Under the pieces are notes generated by a model. The model did not search any database and was not told the origin of the DNA. It worked only from the letters and a program-made list of their open reading frames with translations. A DNA stretch of 64,000 nt from Opitutaceae bacterium (GTDB lineage: Bacteria > Verrucomicrobiota > Verrucomicrobiia > Opitutales > Opitutaceae). Of the stretch, positions 50,763 to 60,243 are shown piece after piece. Every line of letters starts with the position of its first letter. Within the stretch, counting starts at the first letter, position 1. The stretch covers positions 682,001 to 746,000 of the forward strand of contig JAEUHC010000019.1 of NCBI GenBank assembly GCA_016794785.1, read 5' to 3'. Made by a program: the position numbers and the translations under genes.

Positions 50763-53408
50763 CTAATTCGATTGGAACAAATCGCTGGTCACGATCAGCG
50801 TGATGAGCTCGCCGAGCCTATCGCCGTTGGCTCTGAATTTCACCGTGAGCTCGTCGAGCCCCGCGCGATCGCTGAACGTGAGCGGCCGGCCCAGGGCGTA
50901 GGTGGCCAGTTTGTGCACCATCGCACTGGCGAATTGATCCTGGCGGTCGGTGAGCAGGAACCGCTTCAGCCCCTCGATGCCATCGAGATTCTGTTTGTTG
51001 AACAGGAGGCTGGAGGCATCGACCGGGGCTCCTTTGATCGTGTCCCGCCAGCTCCCGACGGCGTCAAAATTCTCCAGCGCGATTCCCCACGGATCGATTT
51101 TCGCGTGGCAGGGCATGCAGGCCGCATGATTCCGATGATTCGCGATCCGCTCCTTCAAAGTCATCTTGGCGATTTCGGGATCGGCCAGATCGATCTCGGG
51201 CACGGCCGGTGGCGCGGGCGGCGGGGGATCGTTCAGGATGCGTTCGAGAATCCAGATGCCGCGCTTGAGCGGATGGGAATCTTTCCCGTCCGAATTCATG
51301 GCCAGCAGACCCGCCTGCGCCAATAATCCTCCCCGCCGATCCGTCGCGGGGAGCGCCACGCGACGAAATTCGGTGCCGTGAACTTCAGGCAGCCCATAGT
51401 GCCGGGCGAGGCGTTCGTTCACCATCGCGTAATCCGCGTGCAGGAAATCCATCACGCTGTGGTTCTGCCGGAGCACCTCCTGAAAGAACGCGACCGGCTC
51501 ACCCTGCATCGCCTCCTTCAGTTCGGACTCGAACTGGGGATAGAGTTTCTTTTCGACGTCCAGGTAGTCGAGGAGCTGCGTGCCCAGCCACTGTCGCACA
51601 AAGTGCCGGGCGAATCGTTGGCTCCGCGCATCCGCCAGCATTCGTTTTGTTTGGCCGACCAGAACCGCAGGTTCGTGCAGTGTCCCTTTCGCCGCCAGAT
51701 CCATGAGCTCCCGATCGGGTGTGCTCGACCACAGGAACATCGACAGCCGGGTTGCGAGTTCATCGCTGCTCAGGCGAGCGATTCCCCGGCTCTCCGGATC
51801 GGCCTGCACCAGGTAGAGAAATTTCGGAGACGACAGGACGGTGGCGAGGACTTCGATGATCGCCTCCTGAAAATCTTCGCAGCCGGGCCTCAGCCGGGCG
51901 AACAGCGCCATTTTCTGATCAATCTCGGCTGCGGTCACGCGCCGCCGCCACGCCCGCGGCACAAAATCCGCCAGCACTTCCCGGGCATAGACCGTCTCGT
52001 TCCCCTGGTTCGCGCTCTCGATGAAAATGCGCCGGTGCGATTCGGGCGGCCACTGGTCGTAAACCGGAGCGGTCACTTCCACGTAGTCGATCCGGATGTC
52101 GGTGGCGGGGCCGCCCTCGGAACCCTGATACACACTCTGGAAAACCAGGTATTCCGACGGGTTGGGAAAGCCGCCCAGGGCTTTGATTTTGCGAAACGGA
52201 TTGCGGCGCATCTCCCCCAGATGAACTTCCCACTCGTAGAACTGAGGCTGGTCCGGAGTGGCCTTGATCGCCACATCGGGGCGGCCGATGCGCTCGGAGG
52301 AGCGGGAATTGTTGCTGGGCTGAAACCCGAACTCCACGCGAAGACTGGGAAAACTCTTTCCCTCCGCTGAAAGCCGGGAAACACGGGCGCGCACGCGCAG
52401 CGTGCCGGTGTCGGGCAGCGTATCGCCGAGATCGAAGACGTGCTGATTGTTGGCGGGGATGACCAAGATGTGGGAAGGCGAACCTTGGGGAACCTCCGGC
52501 CGGGTGGCAGTCGGTCGATAGGACATCGTCGCCTTCTGGTAGGCATACCGGGCACCGATCCTTTCGCCGGTGCTCAGATTCTTAAAGTGCGTGCCGCCCG
52601 GGCCGGCCTTCCTGGCAGTGGCCGCCGCGGGGCCGGTGGCGTTTTTGATCTGCGCCGCACCTTCTTCCATCCGGATGCCATAGTAGCTCACGACCGGACG
52701 CTCGCCGCGGACGGTGGCTTTCAGCAGCGCCTTGCGGCCCAGTTCGCGGTAATACTCGAATTGCATCGCCGACATTTGCAGCATCTCCGAACTGTTCTCG
52801 AAGCCCTCCTTCGTGCGCGTCTCCGGCGGCAAATCAGCGGCCAAGTCGTAGGGCAGCCCCAGCAAATCCTGCAGCGCATAATTATATTCATAGCGGGTCA
52901 TCCGCCGGAAGGACGAGTGGGCTTCCTCGCTGCGACGCACCTGCGAAGCGACCTGAATTTCCGCCGACAGCCACTCCAGGATCTTGCTGCGATTCTCGCC
53001 GGAGAGCTCGGGTTCGTCCTTGGGCGGCATTTCGCCTTTGCTCAAAACCCCCGATACCTCCAGCCACCAGCTCACATCCGGACCTCGTTGCAGATCGGGA
53101 TTCAAGGTATCGACGCGGAAATCCGCCTTCTGCTTCTCCGCGCCGTGGCACTTGAAACACGACTCTCGCAAAATCGGCTCAATCTCCTTTCGGAATACGT
53201 CCAGCTTCGGCTGCGAGTTTTCGCTCCCCGCCGCAGGGGCGCGGTGGTTCGAGAAACTCGAGCGGAGCGCGCCGGCCGCCTTGGCCTCCGCGAGAGAGAG
53301 GAGAGACGGTGTAAGACGATCGCTCTGGGCCGCCGCGACGTTCGCTACGAACAAGACGAGCCAGAGCCATGGAGCGCGTGGCTGCGTGCAGGAAAACCGG
53401 GGTCTCAT
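50763..53408 (-). CDS. DUF1592-type planctomycete cytochrome c protein
   Basis: An 881-residue exported protein of the DUF1587/1592/1588/1585 multidomain family. ATG 53408 is chosen because it begins the signal peptide (hydrophobic run WLWLVLFVANVAAAQ); the open frame further upstream lies inside the adjacent receptor gene. A cytochrome site C84-F-K-C-H88 occurs in the PSCyt-like N-terminal domain and a second, C764-M-P-C-H768, in the DUF1588 region (NHRNHAAC...AKIDPWG). Other family segments are RRMTRYEYNYALQDLLGL and SRLSMFLWSS-like LSMFLWSSTPDREL. An internal beta-rich region around 260-450 may bind carbohydrate. Function is not established for the family. It forms a two-gene unit with the DUF1552 gene. 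Confidence 0.9.
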   Translation of the reverse strand: MRPRFSCTQPRAPWLWLVLFVANVAAAQSDRLTPSLLSLAEAKAAGALRSSFSNHRAPAAGSENSQPKLDVFRKEIEPILRESCFKCHGAEKQKADFRVDTLNPDLQRGPDVSWWLEVSGVLSKGEMPPKDEPELSGENRSKILEWLSAEIQVASQVRRSEEAHSSFRRMTRYEYNYALQDLLGLPYDLAADLPPETRTKEGFENSSEMLQMSAMQFEYYRELGRKALLKATVRGERPVVSYYGIRMEEGAAQIKNATGPAAATARKAGPGGTHFKNLSTGERIGARYAYQKATMSYRPTATRPEVPQGSPSHILVIPANNQHVFDLGDTLPDTGTLRVRARVSRLSAEGKSFPSLRVEFGFQPSNNSRSSERIGRPDVAIKATPDQPQFYEWEVHLGEMRRNPFRKIKALGGFPNPSEYLVFQSVYQGSEGGPATDIRIDYVEVTAPVYDQWPPESHRRIFIESANQGNETVYAREVLADFVPRAWRRRVTAAEIDQKMALFARLRPGCEDFQEAIIEVLATVLSSPKFLYLVQADPESRGIARLSSDELATRLSMFLWSSTPDRELMDLAAKGTLHEPAVLVGQTKRMLADARSQRFARHFVRQWLGTQLLDYLDVEKKLYPQFESELKEAMQGEPVAFFQEVLRQNHSVMDFLHADYAMVNERLARHYGLPEVHGTEFRRVALPATDRRGGLLAQAGLLAMNSDGKDSHPLKRGIWILERILNDPPPPAPPAVPEIDLADPEIAKMTLKERIANHRNHAACMPCHAKIDPWGIALENFDAVGSWRDTIKGAPVDASSLLFNKQNLDGIEGLKRFLLTDRQDQFASAMVHKLATYALGRPLTFSDRAGLDELTVKFRANGDRLGELITLIVTSDLFQSN

Positions 53409-53461
53409 GGCGGTGATGGTTCGAGCGAGCGAGTCGCGGGCGCATGGTTCAAATGTCGCCC

Positions 53462-56400
53462 TTAGAAGGAACCGGTGATTCCGATGGTGTAGGTCACGCC
53501 GAGATTGTTCGCCACCGCGAACGTGCTCCAGGCGGGCGAGCCGGCGACCTCGCGCACGGCCATTTTCTGCGCGTCGGTGACATTGCGGCCGGAGAGGAAG
53601 ACACGGGCCCATTTGGTGACCCCGTAGTCGAGATTGAAGTCCACCGTGGTGTTGGGCGGATAGAAACGATGGCCTTCGTAGCCGGCCGCGTCCTGGCGCT
53701 GGCGGTAGACCCGGCCGTTGCGAATGACGCCCACGGTGCCGCTGAAACGTCCCCGGCTGTATTTGAGGGAGGCCTTGCCCTGCGTCTCGTAGAAATTCGC
53801 GAAGTCGCCGCCGATGTTGCCGCCGGCGTAGTTGAACTTGTAAAGGTTGTTGTAGTTGAAGCTGCCCGTGAAGGTGAAGCCGCGGGCGAGCTGCGGCAGC
53901 CAGTCGTCCAGCCGCTGCCGGATCTCGGCCTCGGCGCCGTCGATTCGCCCGACGCCTTCGTTGATCCAGGTGGTGGATTGGAAATTGGCGAACGAGGGCT
54001 CGAGATCGAGCATCGCCAGTTTCTCCGGCGTATCGAGCAGGATGGTGCGTTGCACCTGGACGTTGGAGATGTTTTTCCGAAACGCGCCCACGCTGATGAT
54101 GCCGCCCTGGCGGGTATACCACTCGAGGTGGGTCTCAAAATTCTGTCCGGTCCACGGCACAAGATCGGGGTTGGGCCGGTTGACGGTGCCCTGCGCGATG
54201 CCGCTGAACGTCCCGGAGGTGACCGGGTTCAGGTCATAGCTCGTGCTCGGGATGACCGAGCGTTGAAAGCGATTTTTGGCCTGCGTCTTGGCGTAGCCGA
54301 GTCGAAAGAGCAGGTTTTCGCGGAGGGCAAACGTGGTCTCCAAGCTGGGGAAGACTCCGTCGTTTTCGCCGGAGCCGCGCGCGCCCTTGCGCACGTAGCG
54401 GGCCTGGGCTTGCAACAGCGGATCCGTGATGCCGGCGACGGCGCGCGCGCCGCGATCCAGCGAGCCGCGGCCCCACGCCTCGGCTTTCTCGTAGCGCACG
54501 CCGCCGATGTATTTGAGCCGGTTGCCGATGAAGGAGCCGGTGAACTCCACATATGTCGCCGTCGTCTTCTCGCTGATCTCATACGGACTGACGGTCGTGA
54601 AACGGTGAGACTCCGCGTCGCGATATTGAAACCAGGTGGGATTCGCCCGGTAGAGGTCATACAGCCGCCGGAAGCTCAGGCGCGAGACCGCCGGGGATCC
54701 GTAGTAGGTGTCGCGCTCAGGGAGGACGTTGACGGCGGCGATTTGATCCGCCGTGTCGTCCGAGCGCCCGGTGGCGGGGTTGAGGCCGGCCACGCCGTCG
54801 GCGCCGACAAAGGTCCAGAGGTTGGCGTCGTAGCGCTGCAGGTTGCGGAACTGCTCGGTGTAATCGAGGCCGAGCCGGAGCGAAAGGGGATGACGGAAGC
54901 CAAGGTCGCGTTTGGCCCAGAGGCGGACGGCGCCGATGCTTTCGTGCAAGTCGGACGGGCGGGAGACGGCGCCACCGATATACATGCTGCGCAGATTGGC
55001 CCAATCGACCTGGGCGCCGGGGGCCGTCGAACCCGCGGGCGTGTCGTAGGCGCGCACATCCTGGGACATCTTGTAGTCGCGCTGCAGGAGATTGACGGTG
55101 ATGGGGCGCGGGTTGGCGGTGCCGGTGCCGATGCCAAGGTGAAGTTGGCTCGTCCCGTTCATGTTGGTGCTCTGGAAAAACCCGTGGTCCGTGTCCCGGA
55201 AGGAATGCTTCGACGTGGAATAGGAGCCCCGGGCGCTGATCGTCCAGAGGCCCTTCCGCCATTCAGCCTCGAGCGTGTTGCCGAGAACCGGCTTCACGCC
55301 ATTGCGCCAGCCTTCGAACACGTTGTAGCGAATCGAGCCGTTGCCGAGGTTGCCATAGGTCGCATAGCTGCCATCGGCGGTGATGCCGTTGGTCCCCGGC
55401 GCGCCCAGCGGGGAATTGAGATTCGTGTTGGTCTGGTTGCCGGCGTTCCAGATGAAACGCACCTCGTCGCCCGCGCGCTCCTGATAACGGCTCCCGCTGA
55501 TGGAGTAGGAGAGGCGCAGCTCCGGGCGCGGCCGCCAGTCGAACTTTACCGAGCCGCTGTCGGTGATGTCCTGCTTCGGATTGTCGTGGAGCAGATCGCT
55601 GGTGAGTTGCGGATTCAAGACACTGACAGTCGTCAGCGGCAGGTTCGCCGCGCGGCGGGCTTCGGCGTTTGCGGCCTGGGCCGCATTGCCGTAATTCCAA
55701 GCGGGCGAAGACCAATGCACGCGGGCCAGGACGTCGTTGTGCGCAAGGGTGATGGCGTAGCCGAAGTTCTTCGAGACCGGGTGGGTCCAGGTCAGCTTGA
55801 AATTCGGCCGCCAGCCCTGCATCTGGGTGTCGCGGATGCCGGGGCGCCGGCTGAAGGAGAGTTCCTCGGAGTGGCTGGTGAAAAGCGCATTGTAGGTCAG
55901 GCGCGGCTTGCTCGCCTCAAACGCGGTGCGACGCACCAGGTTCACCGAGCCGCCCAGCGCGTTGGAGCTGTCCTCGGCGGTGCGCAACTGGCGAACCTCG
56001 ACGCGGGCGATATCGGCGGCCGAAGAGCCGACCATTTCGAAGTTTCTGCCTTGGTTCACACCCGATCCGGTGGCGGTGGAAGCCGAGGCCATCGGCATGC
56101 CGTCGAAGGTGACTTCCGTGTTGGCCGAATCCAGCCCGCGCACGCTGATGCCGGTGATGTTGTTCGCGAAATACTCCACGCTGACCCCCGGCAGCCACTT
56201 CATCAGCTCGCCCGGATTGTTGTCAGGAATGGTCCCGAACTGATCGGCGCTGATCACGCTCTTTTGGGAGAGCGAATTGCGCTGCTCATTGACGGCGATG
56301 GCGGCGGCGTTCGTTTCCCGGGTCGAGGCGACGGTGAAAGCGTCGAGCTTGACGACGCCCTCCTTGTTGGAACCCCGGCCCGTCAGGCTGAAATTCTGCA

Positions 56401-56746
56401 CGACGTCCCGTCCGGCGGTGACGTTGACCGTGGCCGCCTCCGGGTCGAAGCCCGTGAACGTAGCCTCAACGGTCACGGTGCCGCCGGGAACGCCCCTCAA
56501 TTCGAAGAAGCCGCCGGCGTCACTCGTGGTGCCTTGGCCGGAACCCTTGATGGTGATCCGGGCTTTTTCCAGGTAGTCGCCGGTGACCTTGCTTTGGACA
56601 CGCCCGGTGATCGTGCCGGTGGCGTCGGCGGCGCCGGCCACTGAGGCCAAGGCGAGGGCGCCGGTGAGGCAGCTCACGACGCACGCAGCGTGAGCAGATC
56701 GTCGGGCGAGGTTTCGGATGCGTCGCGATAGGACGGGGGTCGACAT
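53462..56746 (-). CDS. TonB-dependent receptor with carboxypeptidase-regulatory-like N-terminal domain
   Basis: A 1094-residue receptor of a different subtype from the other five. After a basic signal peptide (to about 40) a carboxypeptidase-regulatory-like beta-sandwich spans about 44-125 (GTITGRVQSKVTG ... GGFFELRGVPGG). The TonB-box region reads V-V-K-L134-D-A-F-T-V instead of LSPF. The plug contains DNNPGELMKWLPGVSV and GLDSANTEVTFDGMP, typical of the TonB receptors used for complex glycans (TIGR01782-like) in Proteobacteria and Verrucomicrobia. The barrel ends ...GITGSF. It lies 45 bases downstream of the receptor at 56792-60058 and 53 upstream of the cytochrome gene. Ligand is probably an oligosaccharide. 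Confidence 0.93.
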   Translation of the reverse strand: MSTPVLSRRIRNLARRSAHAACVVSCLTGALALASVAGAADATGTITGRVQSKVTGDYLEKARITIKGSGQGTTSDAGGFFELRGVPGGTVTVEATFTGFDPEAATVNVTAGRDVVQNFSLTGRGSNKEGVVKLDAFTVASTRETNAAAIAVNEQRNSLSQKSVISADQFGTIPDNNPGELMKWLPGVSVEYFANNITGISVRGLDSANTEVTFDGMPMASASTATGSGVNQGRNFEMVGSSAADIARVEVRQLRTAEDSSNALGGSVNLVRRTAFEASKPRLTYNALFTSHSEELSFSRRPGIRDTQMQGWRPNFKLTWTHPVSKNFGYAITLAHNDVLARVHWSSPAWNYGNAAQAANAEARRAANLPLTTVSVLNPQLTSDLLHDNPKQDITDSGSVKFDWRPRPELRLSYSISGSRYQERAGDEVRFIWNAGNQTNTNLNSPLGAPGTNGITADGSYATYGNLGNGSIRYNVFEGWRNGVKPVLGNTLEAEWRKGLWTISARGSYSTSKHSFRDTDHGFFQSTNMNGTSQLHLGIGTGTANPRPITVNLLQRDYKMSQDVRAYDTPAGSTAPGAQVDWANLRSMYIGGAVSRPSDLHESIGAVRLWAKRDLGFRHPLSLRLGLDYTEQFRNLQRYDANLWTFVGADGVAGLNPATGRSDDTADQIAAVNVLPERDTYYGSPAVSRLSFRRLYDLYRANPTWFQYRDAESHRFTTVSPYEISEKTTATYVEFTGSFIGNRLKYIGGVRYEKAEAWGRGSLDRGARAVAGITDPLLQAQARYVRKGARGSGENDGVFPSLETTFALRENLLFRLGYAKTQAKNRFQRSVIPSTSYDLNPVTSGTFSGIAQGTVNRPNPDLVPWTGQNFETHLEWYTRQGGIISVGAFRKNISNVQVQRTILLDTPEKLAMLDLEPSFANFQSTTWINEGVGRIDGAEAEIRQRLDDWLPQLARGFTFTGSFNYNNLYKFNYAGGNIGGDFANFYETQGKASLKYSRGRFSGTVGVIRNGRVYRQRQDAAGYEGHRFYPPNTTVDFNLDYGVTKWARVFLSGRNVTDAQKMAVREVAGSPAWSTFAVANNLGVTYTIGITGSF

Positions 56747-56791
56747 GATAAAGCTGTGGAAGTGGGGAGTGATGGCCTCGGTCGGGGGAGT

Positions 56792-59700
56792 TTAGAATTC
56801 AAACGTCGCCGTCAGCACGTAGTTCCGCGGACGGCGGATTTCCCAGAGCACGGGGACGATGGCGTTGGGGGTGCCATAGTAGTTTTGGGAGTCGTAGTCT
56901 GACTTCACGAGTCGCGGCGTCTGCCAGTTGGGCAGGTTCTGGATGTTGAGCTGGGTGCGCAGATTCACGTTGCCGAACACGCGACGCTGGTAAGAGACCA
57001 TCGCGCCGACGTCCCAAAATTCCTTTCCGAGCACCGGCTTCGACAAGTCGTCGAGGTAATTGGGGAGCCCTGTCGTGGGGTTGGTGCGGCTCCGATAGCC
57101 GATGGTGTTGGCGCTGCGCCAGCGGGCGTTGGTTCCGATGGACCAGCCTTTCAGCCGACCCTCGTTGAAGGAGCGGGTGACCAGCGCGTTCAGGGCATAT
57201 TTGCCATTGCGGGCCGTGGTGATGCCCGTGGAAAGCTGGGAATTTTGGTAATTCAGCTCCTGCGTGTCCGCCTGCTGGGCGATGTAAATCGAATCAGTCG
57301 CAGCCTTGGCCACATCCGCGGGGTTGGCCGGGTCGAGGTCGAAGAAGGCCGACCGCTGGCCCGCGGCGACCTTAGCCAGCTCGCTCGCAAATTTCCGCCA
57401 GGTGCCGAGGCCCTGGTATTGGGAATCGGTGTAGAGGTAGCGGCCGAGGGCCTGCAGGTGCGTGCCGAGGACGTTGGTGTTCATGCTGCCCGTCAGCGCG
57501 GTGCGCCAGTTGCGCGAGGGGTTGAAGACGATGTTCATCTCGTAGCCATCGGCCTTGTAGCTCCAGGTGTCTGAGACGTTGCCCGTGTCCACAGGATAAA
57601 AATTCTGCTCAGCCAGATCCCGGAAGTGCGAATCGCCGGCATCCTTGTAGCTGGTGCGCAGGCGGGTGAGGATATTGCGGAGCGCGCCGACGCTGCCGTT
57701 GGCGTTGCGGGCCTGGTCATCCGCCGAGGTCTCGAACTTGGTCAGGCCCAGCGAGAGCTTTCCTTGGAACAGCGAGAGGCGCACCCCATACTCCTCGGTA
57801 TTACCTTTTGAGTTGGGGGCGGATTCACCGAGCGCATTTCGCCAGGAGGCGTTGGACACCGGGAGGAAGTTGCTCGAGCGATTGTAGGTCACCGAGAGCC
57901 ACGGCAAGGCGTGGAGGACCGCCCCGTAGGTGCGCGAGATTCCGTTGGCCACGATCGTCGGGGCGGGGTCGAAGACCAGGTCGTCGGCCAAGGTGTAGTA
58001 TTTTCGCAGTGGATCCGTGGCTGAGCCGGGGACGGCGGCCAGGGCCACGTTGCGCGTGGCGGGGGCGGCGTAGCTCTCGGTGTTGTCGGCGCGGTAGCCG
58101 GCCACGGTGATCAAGCGGTTCTCCAGCCAACGCGCCTGCCAGCCGAGGGAGAACGAGTCGTTGGTGAACTTGTTCTTCATCGCGCCGAGGAAAGACTGGC
58201 GGCTGAGATTGATCGGGGCCTGCTCGGCGGCGGTCGCGCCCAGGAATTTTCCGTAGGCATTCAGCTGCGCGATGTGCTTATGGACCTGGACGGAATCGGG
58301 CATGGTGGGCACGTTGCCGTTCACGAAATAGACCCGGGTGCGGAGGACGTGTGTGGCGTTGACCGCATCGGTGGACCAGCCGGCCGTCGTGGGCAGTCCG
58401 ACGGTCGCGAGGTTGAAGACCCGCGTGAGGTCCTGCAGATTCACGTTGCGGGTCGATTGAAAGAGCCCGGCGAAACTGTGGGAGCCGAGCCAGCGGCTTC
58501 GTTTCGTCAGATCGTGCTCGTAGGAGAGCGTGGCGCGGTATTCGTCCGACCGGTTGTGGATCGGGCGGAATTGCATCTGCCCATTTTCATTGTAGGGCAC
58601 CATGTAGCCGGGGTTGAGCGAGCCATCCGGCAGGTAGCGGTTGGGATCGATGCTGATCGAGGTGAAGTTGTTGGGATCGAGCGACTGGTGGTAGTTGGCC
58701 AGATTGGCCGCCAGCTCGAGATGGAGCCCGGTCGCGAGCTTCTGCTCGACGAGCAGCTGGGTCCATCGGCCGTGCTGCTTGTTGGAGGGATCTTTCCAGG
58801 TGCCCCCGTTGAGGTTGGTGCTCTTTTTCAGGCCCAGCTGGGCCCAGGGGTCCATGGACTGGTAGTTGGCGCTGCCTTGTCCGCCAAAAAGCGCGGACTG
58901 CAGATTGCCTTGATAGCGGACGTTCACCATCGGGTTGGCCAGACCGAGCCCGACCATCCACACTTGAGTCTGCCCGGTGACCTGCGTGATCGCATTGTTG
59001 GGATCGAAATCAGCCTTGGCGTCGACGAATCCATCAGCGTCGACCACGCCGCTCGCCACGGGGATGCGGCGGCCGCTGGCATCGACATATGGCCGGGTCG
59101 TGGTCCACGTCTGGCCAGCGGGCAGAAACTCCACGGTCGGCTTGCCGGCAGCCAGCCAGCGAATCATGCCGCTGTTGAAGCCCCACATGAGGCTCGAGGC
59201 GTTGGTGCCGAGGGAATAGTTTTCGTGATTGAGCGTGAGTTTTGTGTTTTCAAACGGGCGGGCCGTGATGCCGACGGTCAGCCGCTCCTGGTTTTTGCCT
59301 TCGTATTTCCGGAACTCCCGCGCCTCGTCGTGCAGCAGGTTGAGGCGCAGGGCGAGTTTGCCGGGGAGCAGCGGCTGATTGTGGTCGAGCGCGACGCGCT
59401 TGGAGCCATTGGTGTCGGCCTGTAGCTGCACGGAAGTTTTTTTTCGCTGCAGCTGGGCGCGTTTGGTGGTCGTGACCGCGGTGCCCTGCGGGTTGCCCAC
59501 GCCGATCAGGAGCGCGTTGGGCCCGAGGGCGAGGGTGATGCGCTCGAGGTTGTAATTGTCCGTGGGCTCGAGGGCGTTGAAGAAATCGTGCGAGATCGAC
59601 TGGTTGCCGGCGTTGGTGACGAAGCCGCGGATGGAAAACGACTGGCCGGTGCCGTAGCGCATCTGGGTGCCGGAGGCCCGGTTGGAATCGGTGTTGTCGC

Positions 59701-60058
59701 CTTCGACGGAATCGACGCTCGGGGTGTAGAGCAGGGCCTGGTCGAAGGAATTCACCGCCAGGTCCTGCAAAAACTCCGGCGTGAGCACGGTCAGGGAGGC
59801 TCCCACGTCGCGGAGGTTGGTCCGCATGCGGGTGCCGGCGAGTGTCTCGGTGGCGCCGTAGCCGTTGTCCTTGTCCGTCGAGACTTCGAAAGGCGTGAGA
59901 ACGACGGTGTCGCTGGAGGATGAAACGGGCTTGGCGGCCGTCGGGACGACCTGCGCGACCGCGGGGATGGCCGCGAATGCGCCCAACAGAAGAACGATGC
60001 GATCAGCGGTTCTTTTGCGCGTGGCAGAGGCTTGGGGTGCAGCTTTGGGGTTATTCAT
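56792..60058 (-). CDS. TonB-dependent receptor
   Basis: A 1088-residue outer-membrane receptor. ATG 60058 begins a signal peptide ending near residue 36 (IPAVAQ); the frame is open further upstream but the residues there are not signal-like. The motif V-V-L54-T-P-F-E-V precedes a plug with LGPNALLIGVGNPQG. The barrel ends ...TATFEF. It is the first structural gene after the two-component system, across a 185-base gap that holds a terminator-like hairpin, so it is the best candidate for a promoter controlled by that system. Length and plug sequence are close to the receptor at 45583-49266. Substrate unknown. Confidence 0.92.
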   Translation of the reverse strand: MNNPKAAPQASATRKRTADRIVLLLGAFAAIPAVAQVVPTAAKPVSSSSDTVVLTPFEVSTDKDNGYGATETLAGTRMRTNLRDVGASLTVLTPEFLQDLAVNSFDQALLYTPSVDSVEGDNTDSNRASGTQMRYGTGQSFSIRGFVTNAGNQSISHDFFNALEPTDNYNLERITLALGPNALLIGVGNPQGTAVTTTKRAQLQRKKTSVQLQADTNGSKRVALDHNQPLLPGKLALRLNLLHDEAREFRKYEGKNQERLTVGITARPFENTKLTLNHENYSLGTNASSLMWGFNSGMIRWLAAGKPTVEFLPAGQTWTTTRPYVDASGRRIPVASGVVDADGFVDAKADFDPNNAITQVTGQTQVWMVGLGLANPMVNVRYQGNLQSALFGGQGSANYQSMDPWAQLGLKKSTNLNGGTWKDPSNKQHGRWTQLLVEQKLATGLHLELAANLANYHQSLDPNNFTSISIDPNRYLPDGSLNPGYMVPYNENGQMQFRPIHNRSDEYRATLSYEHDLTKRSRWLGSHSFAGLFQSTRNVNLQDLTRVFNLATVGLPTTAGWSTDAVNATHVLRTRVYFVNGNVPTMPDSVQVHKHIAQLNAYGKFLGATAAEQAPINLSRQSFLGAMKNKFTNDSFSLGWQARWLENRLITVAGYRADNTESYAAPATRNVALAAVPGSATDPLRKYYTLADDLVFDPAPTIVANGISRTYGAVLHALPWLSVTYNRSSNFLPVSNASWRNALGESAPNSKGNTEEYGVRLSLFQGKLSLGLTKFETSADDQARNANGSVGALRNILTRLRTSYKDAGDSHFRDLAEQNFYPVDTGNVSDTWSYKADGYEMNIVFNPSRNWRTALTGSMNTNVLGTHLQALGRYLYTDSQYQGLGTWRKFASELAKVAAGQRSAFFDLDPANPADVAKAATDSIYIAQQADTQELNYQNSQLSTGITTARNGKYALNALVTRSFNEGRLKGWSIGTNARWRSANTIGYRSRTNPTTGLPNYLDDLSKPVLGKEFWDVGAMVSYQRRVFGNVNLRTQLNIQNLPNWQTPRLVKSDYDSQNYYGTPNAIVPVLWEIRRPRNYVLTATFEF

Positions 60059-60100
60059 CGGTTTCAGGCTATGGGTGGCGATTTCGCGCACAGACAGAAA

Positions 60101-60118
60101 AGCCCAACCGGCTTGGGT
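60101..60118 (-). terminator. Possible intrinsic terminator or leader hairpin after the response regulator
   Basis: On the minus strand CCCAA (60117-60113) and TTGGG (60107-60103) can pair across a GCCGG loop, followed at once by C-TTTT-C-T. An alternative AAGCC/GGCTT pairing overlaps it. It lies 126 bases past the regulator's stop and only about 43 bases before the TonB receptor start at 60058. It may therefore end the regulator transcript or act as an attenuator in the receptor's leader. The stem is only five pairs, so it is a weak call. Confidence 0.45.
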
Positions 60119-60186
60119 AGGCGGTTGAGGCCCGGCGCTGTGAGCATGGGGAAGGGTGCCCCCATTGCATCCCACCTTACAGGGAA

Positions 60187-60216
60187 CGGTGCATCGCCGA
60201 TACCCCGTAAACACCG
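60187..60216. promoter_or_regulatory. Inverted repeat in the gap upstream of a TonB receptor (possible operator)
   Basis: CGGTG at 60187-60191 is matched by CACCG at 60212-60216 (20-base spacing), and a nested near-palindrome ATCGCCGAT occupies 60193-60201. The position between the response regulator and the first receptor gene would suit a binding site for a dimeric regulator. Short inverted repeats are common in GC-rich DNA and no -35/-10 pair is recognisable nearby, so this is only a candidate. Confidence 0.25.
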
Positions 60217-60243
60217 GGTGGCTCCGCCGGCCCAATCTCGTGC

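Noticed and set aside
53444..56644. A 1066-codon open frame on the plus strand opposite a TonB receptor
   Set aside because: Composition is dominated by Ala, Gly, Val, Arg and Glu with no domain pattern. It mirrors the high third-position GC of the real gene on the other strand, which has a full signal peptide, plug and barrel.
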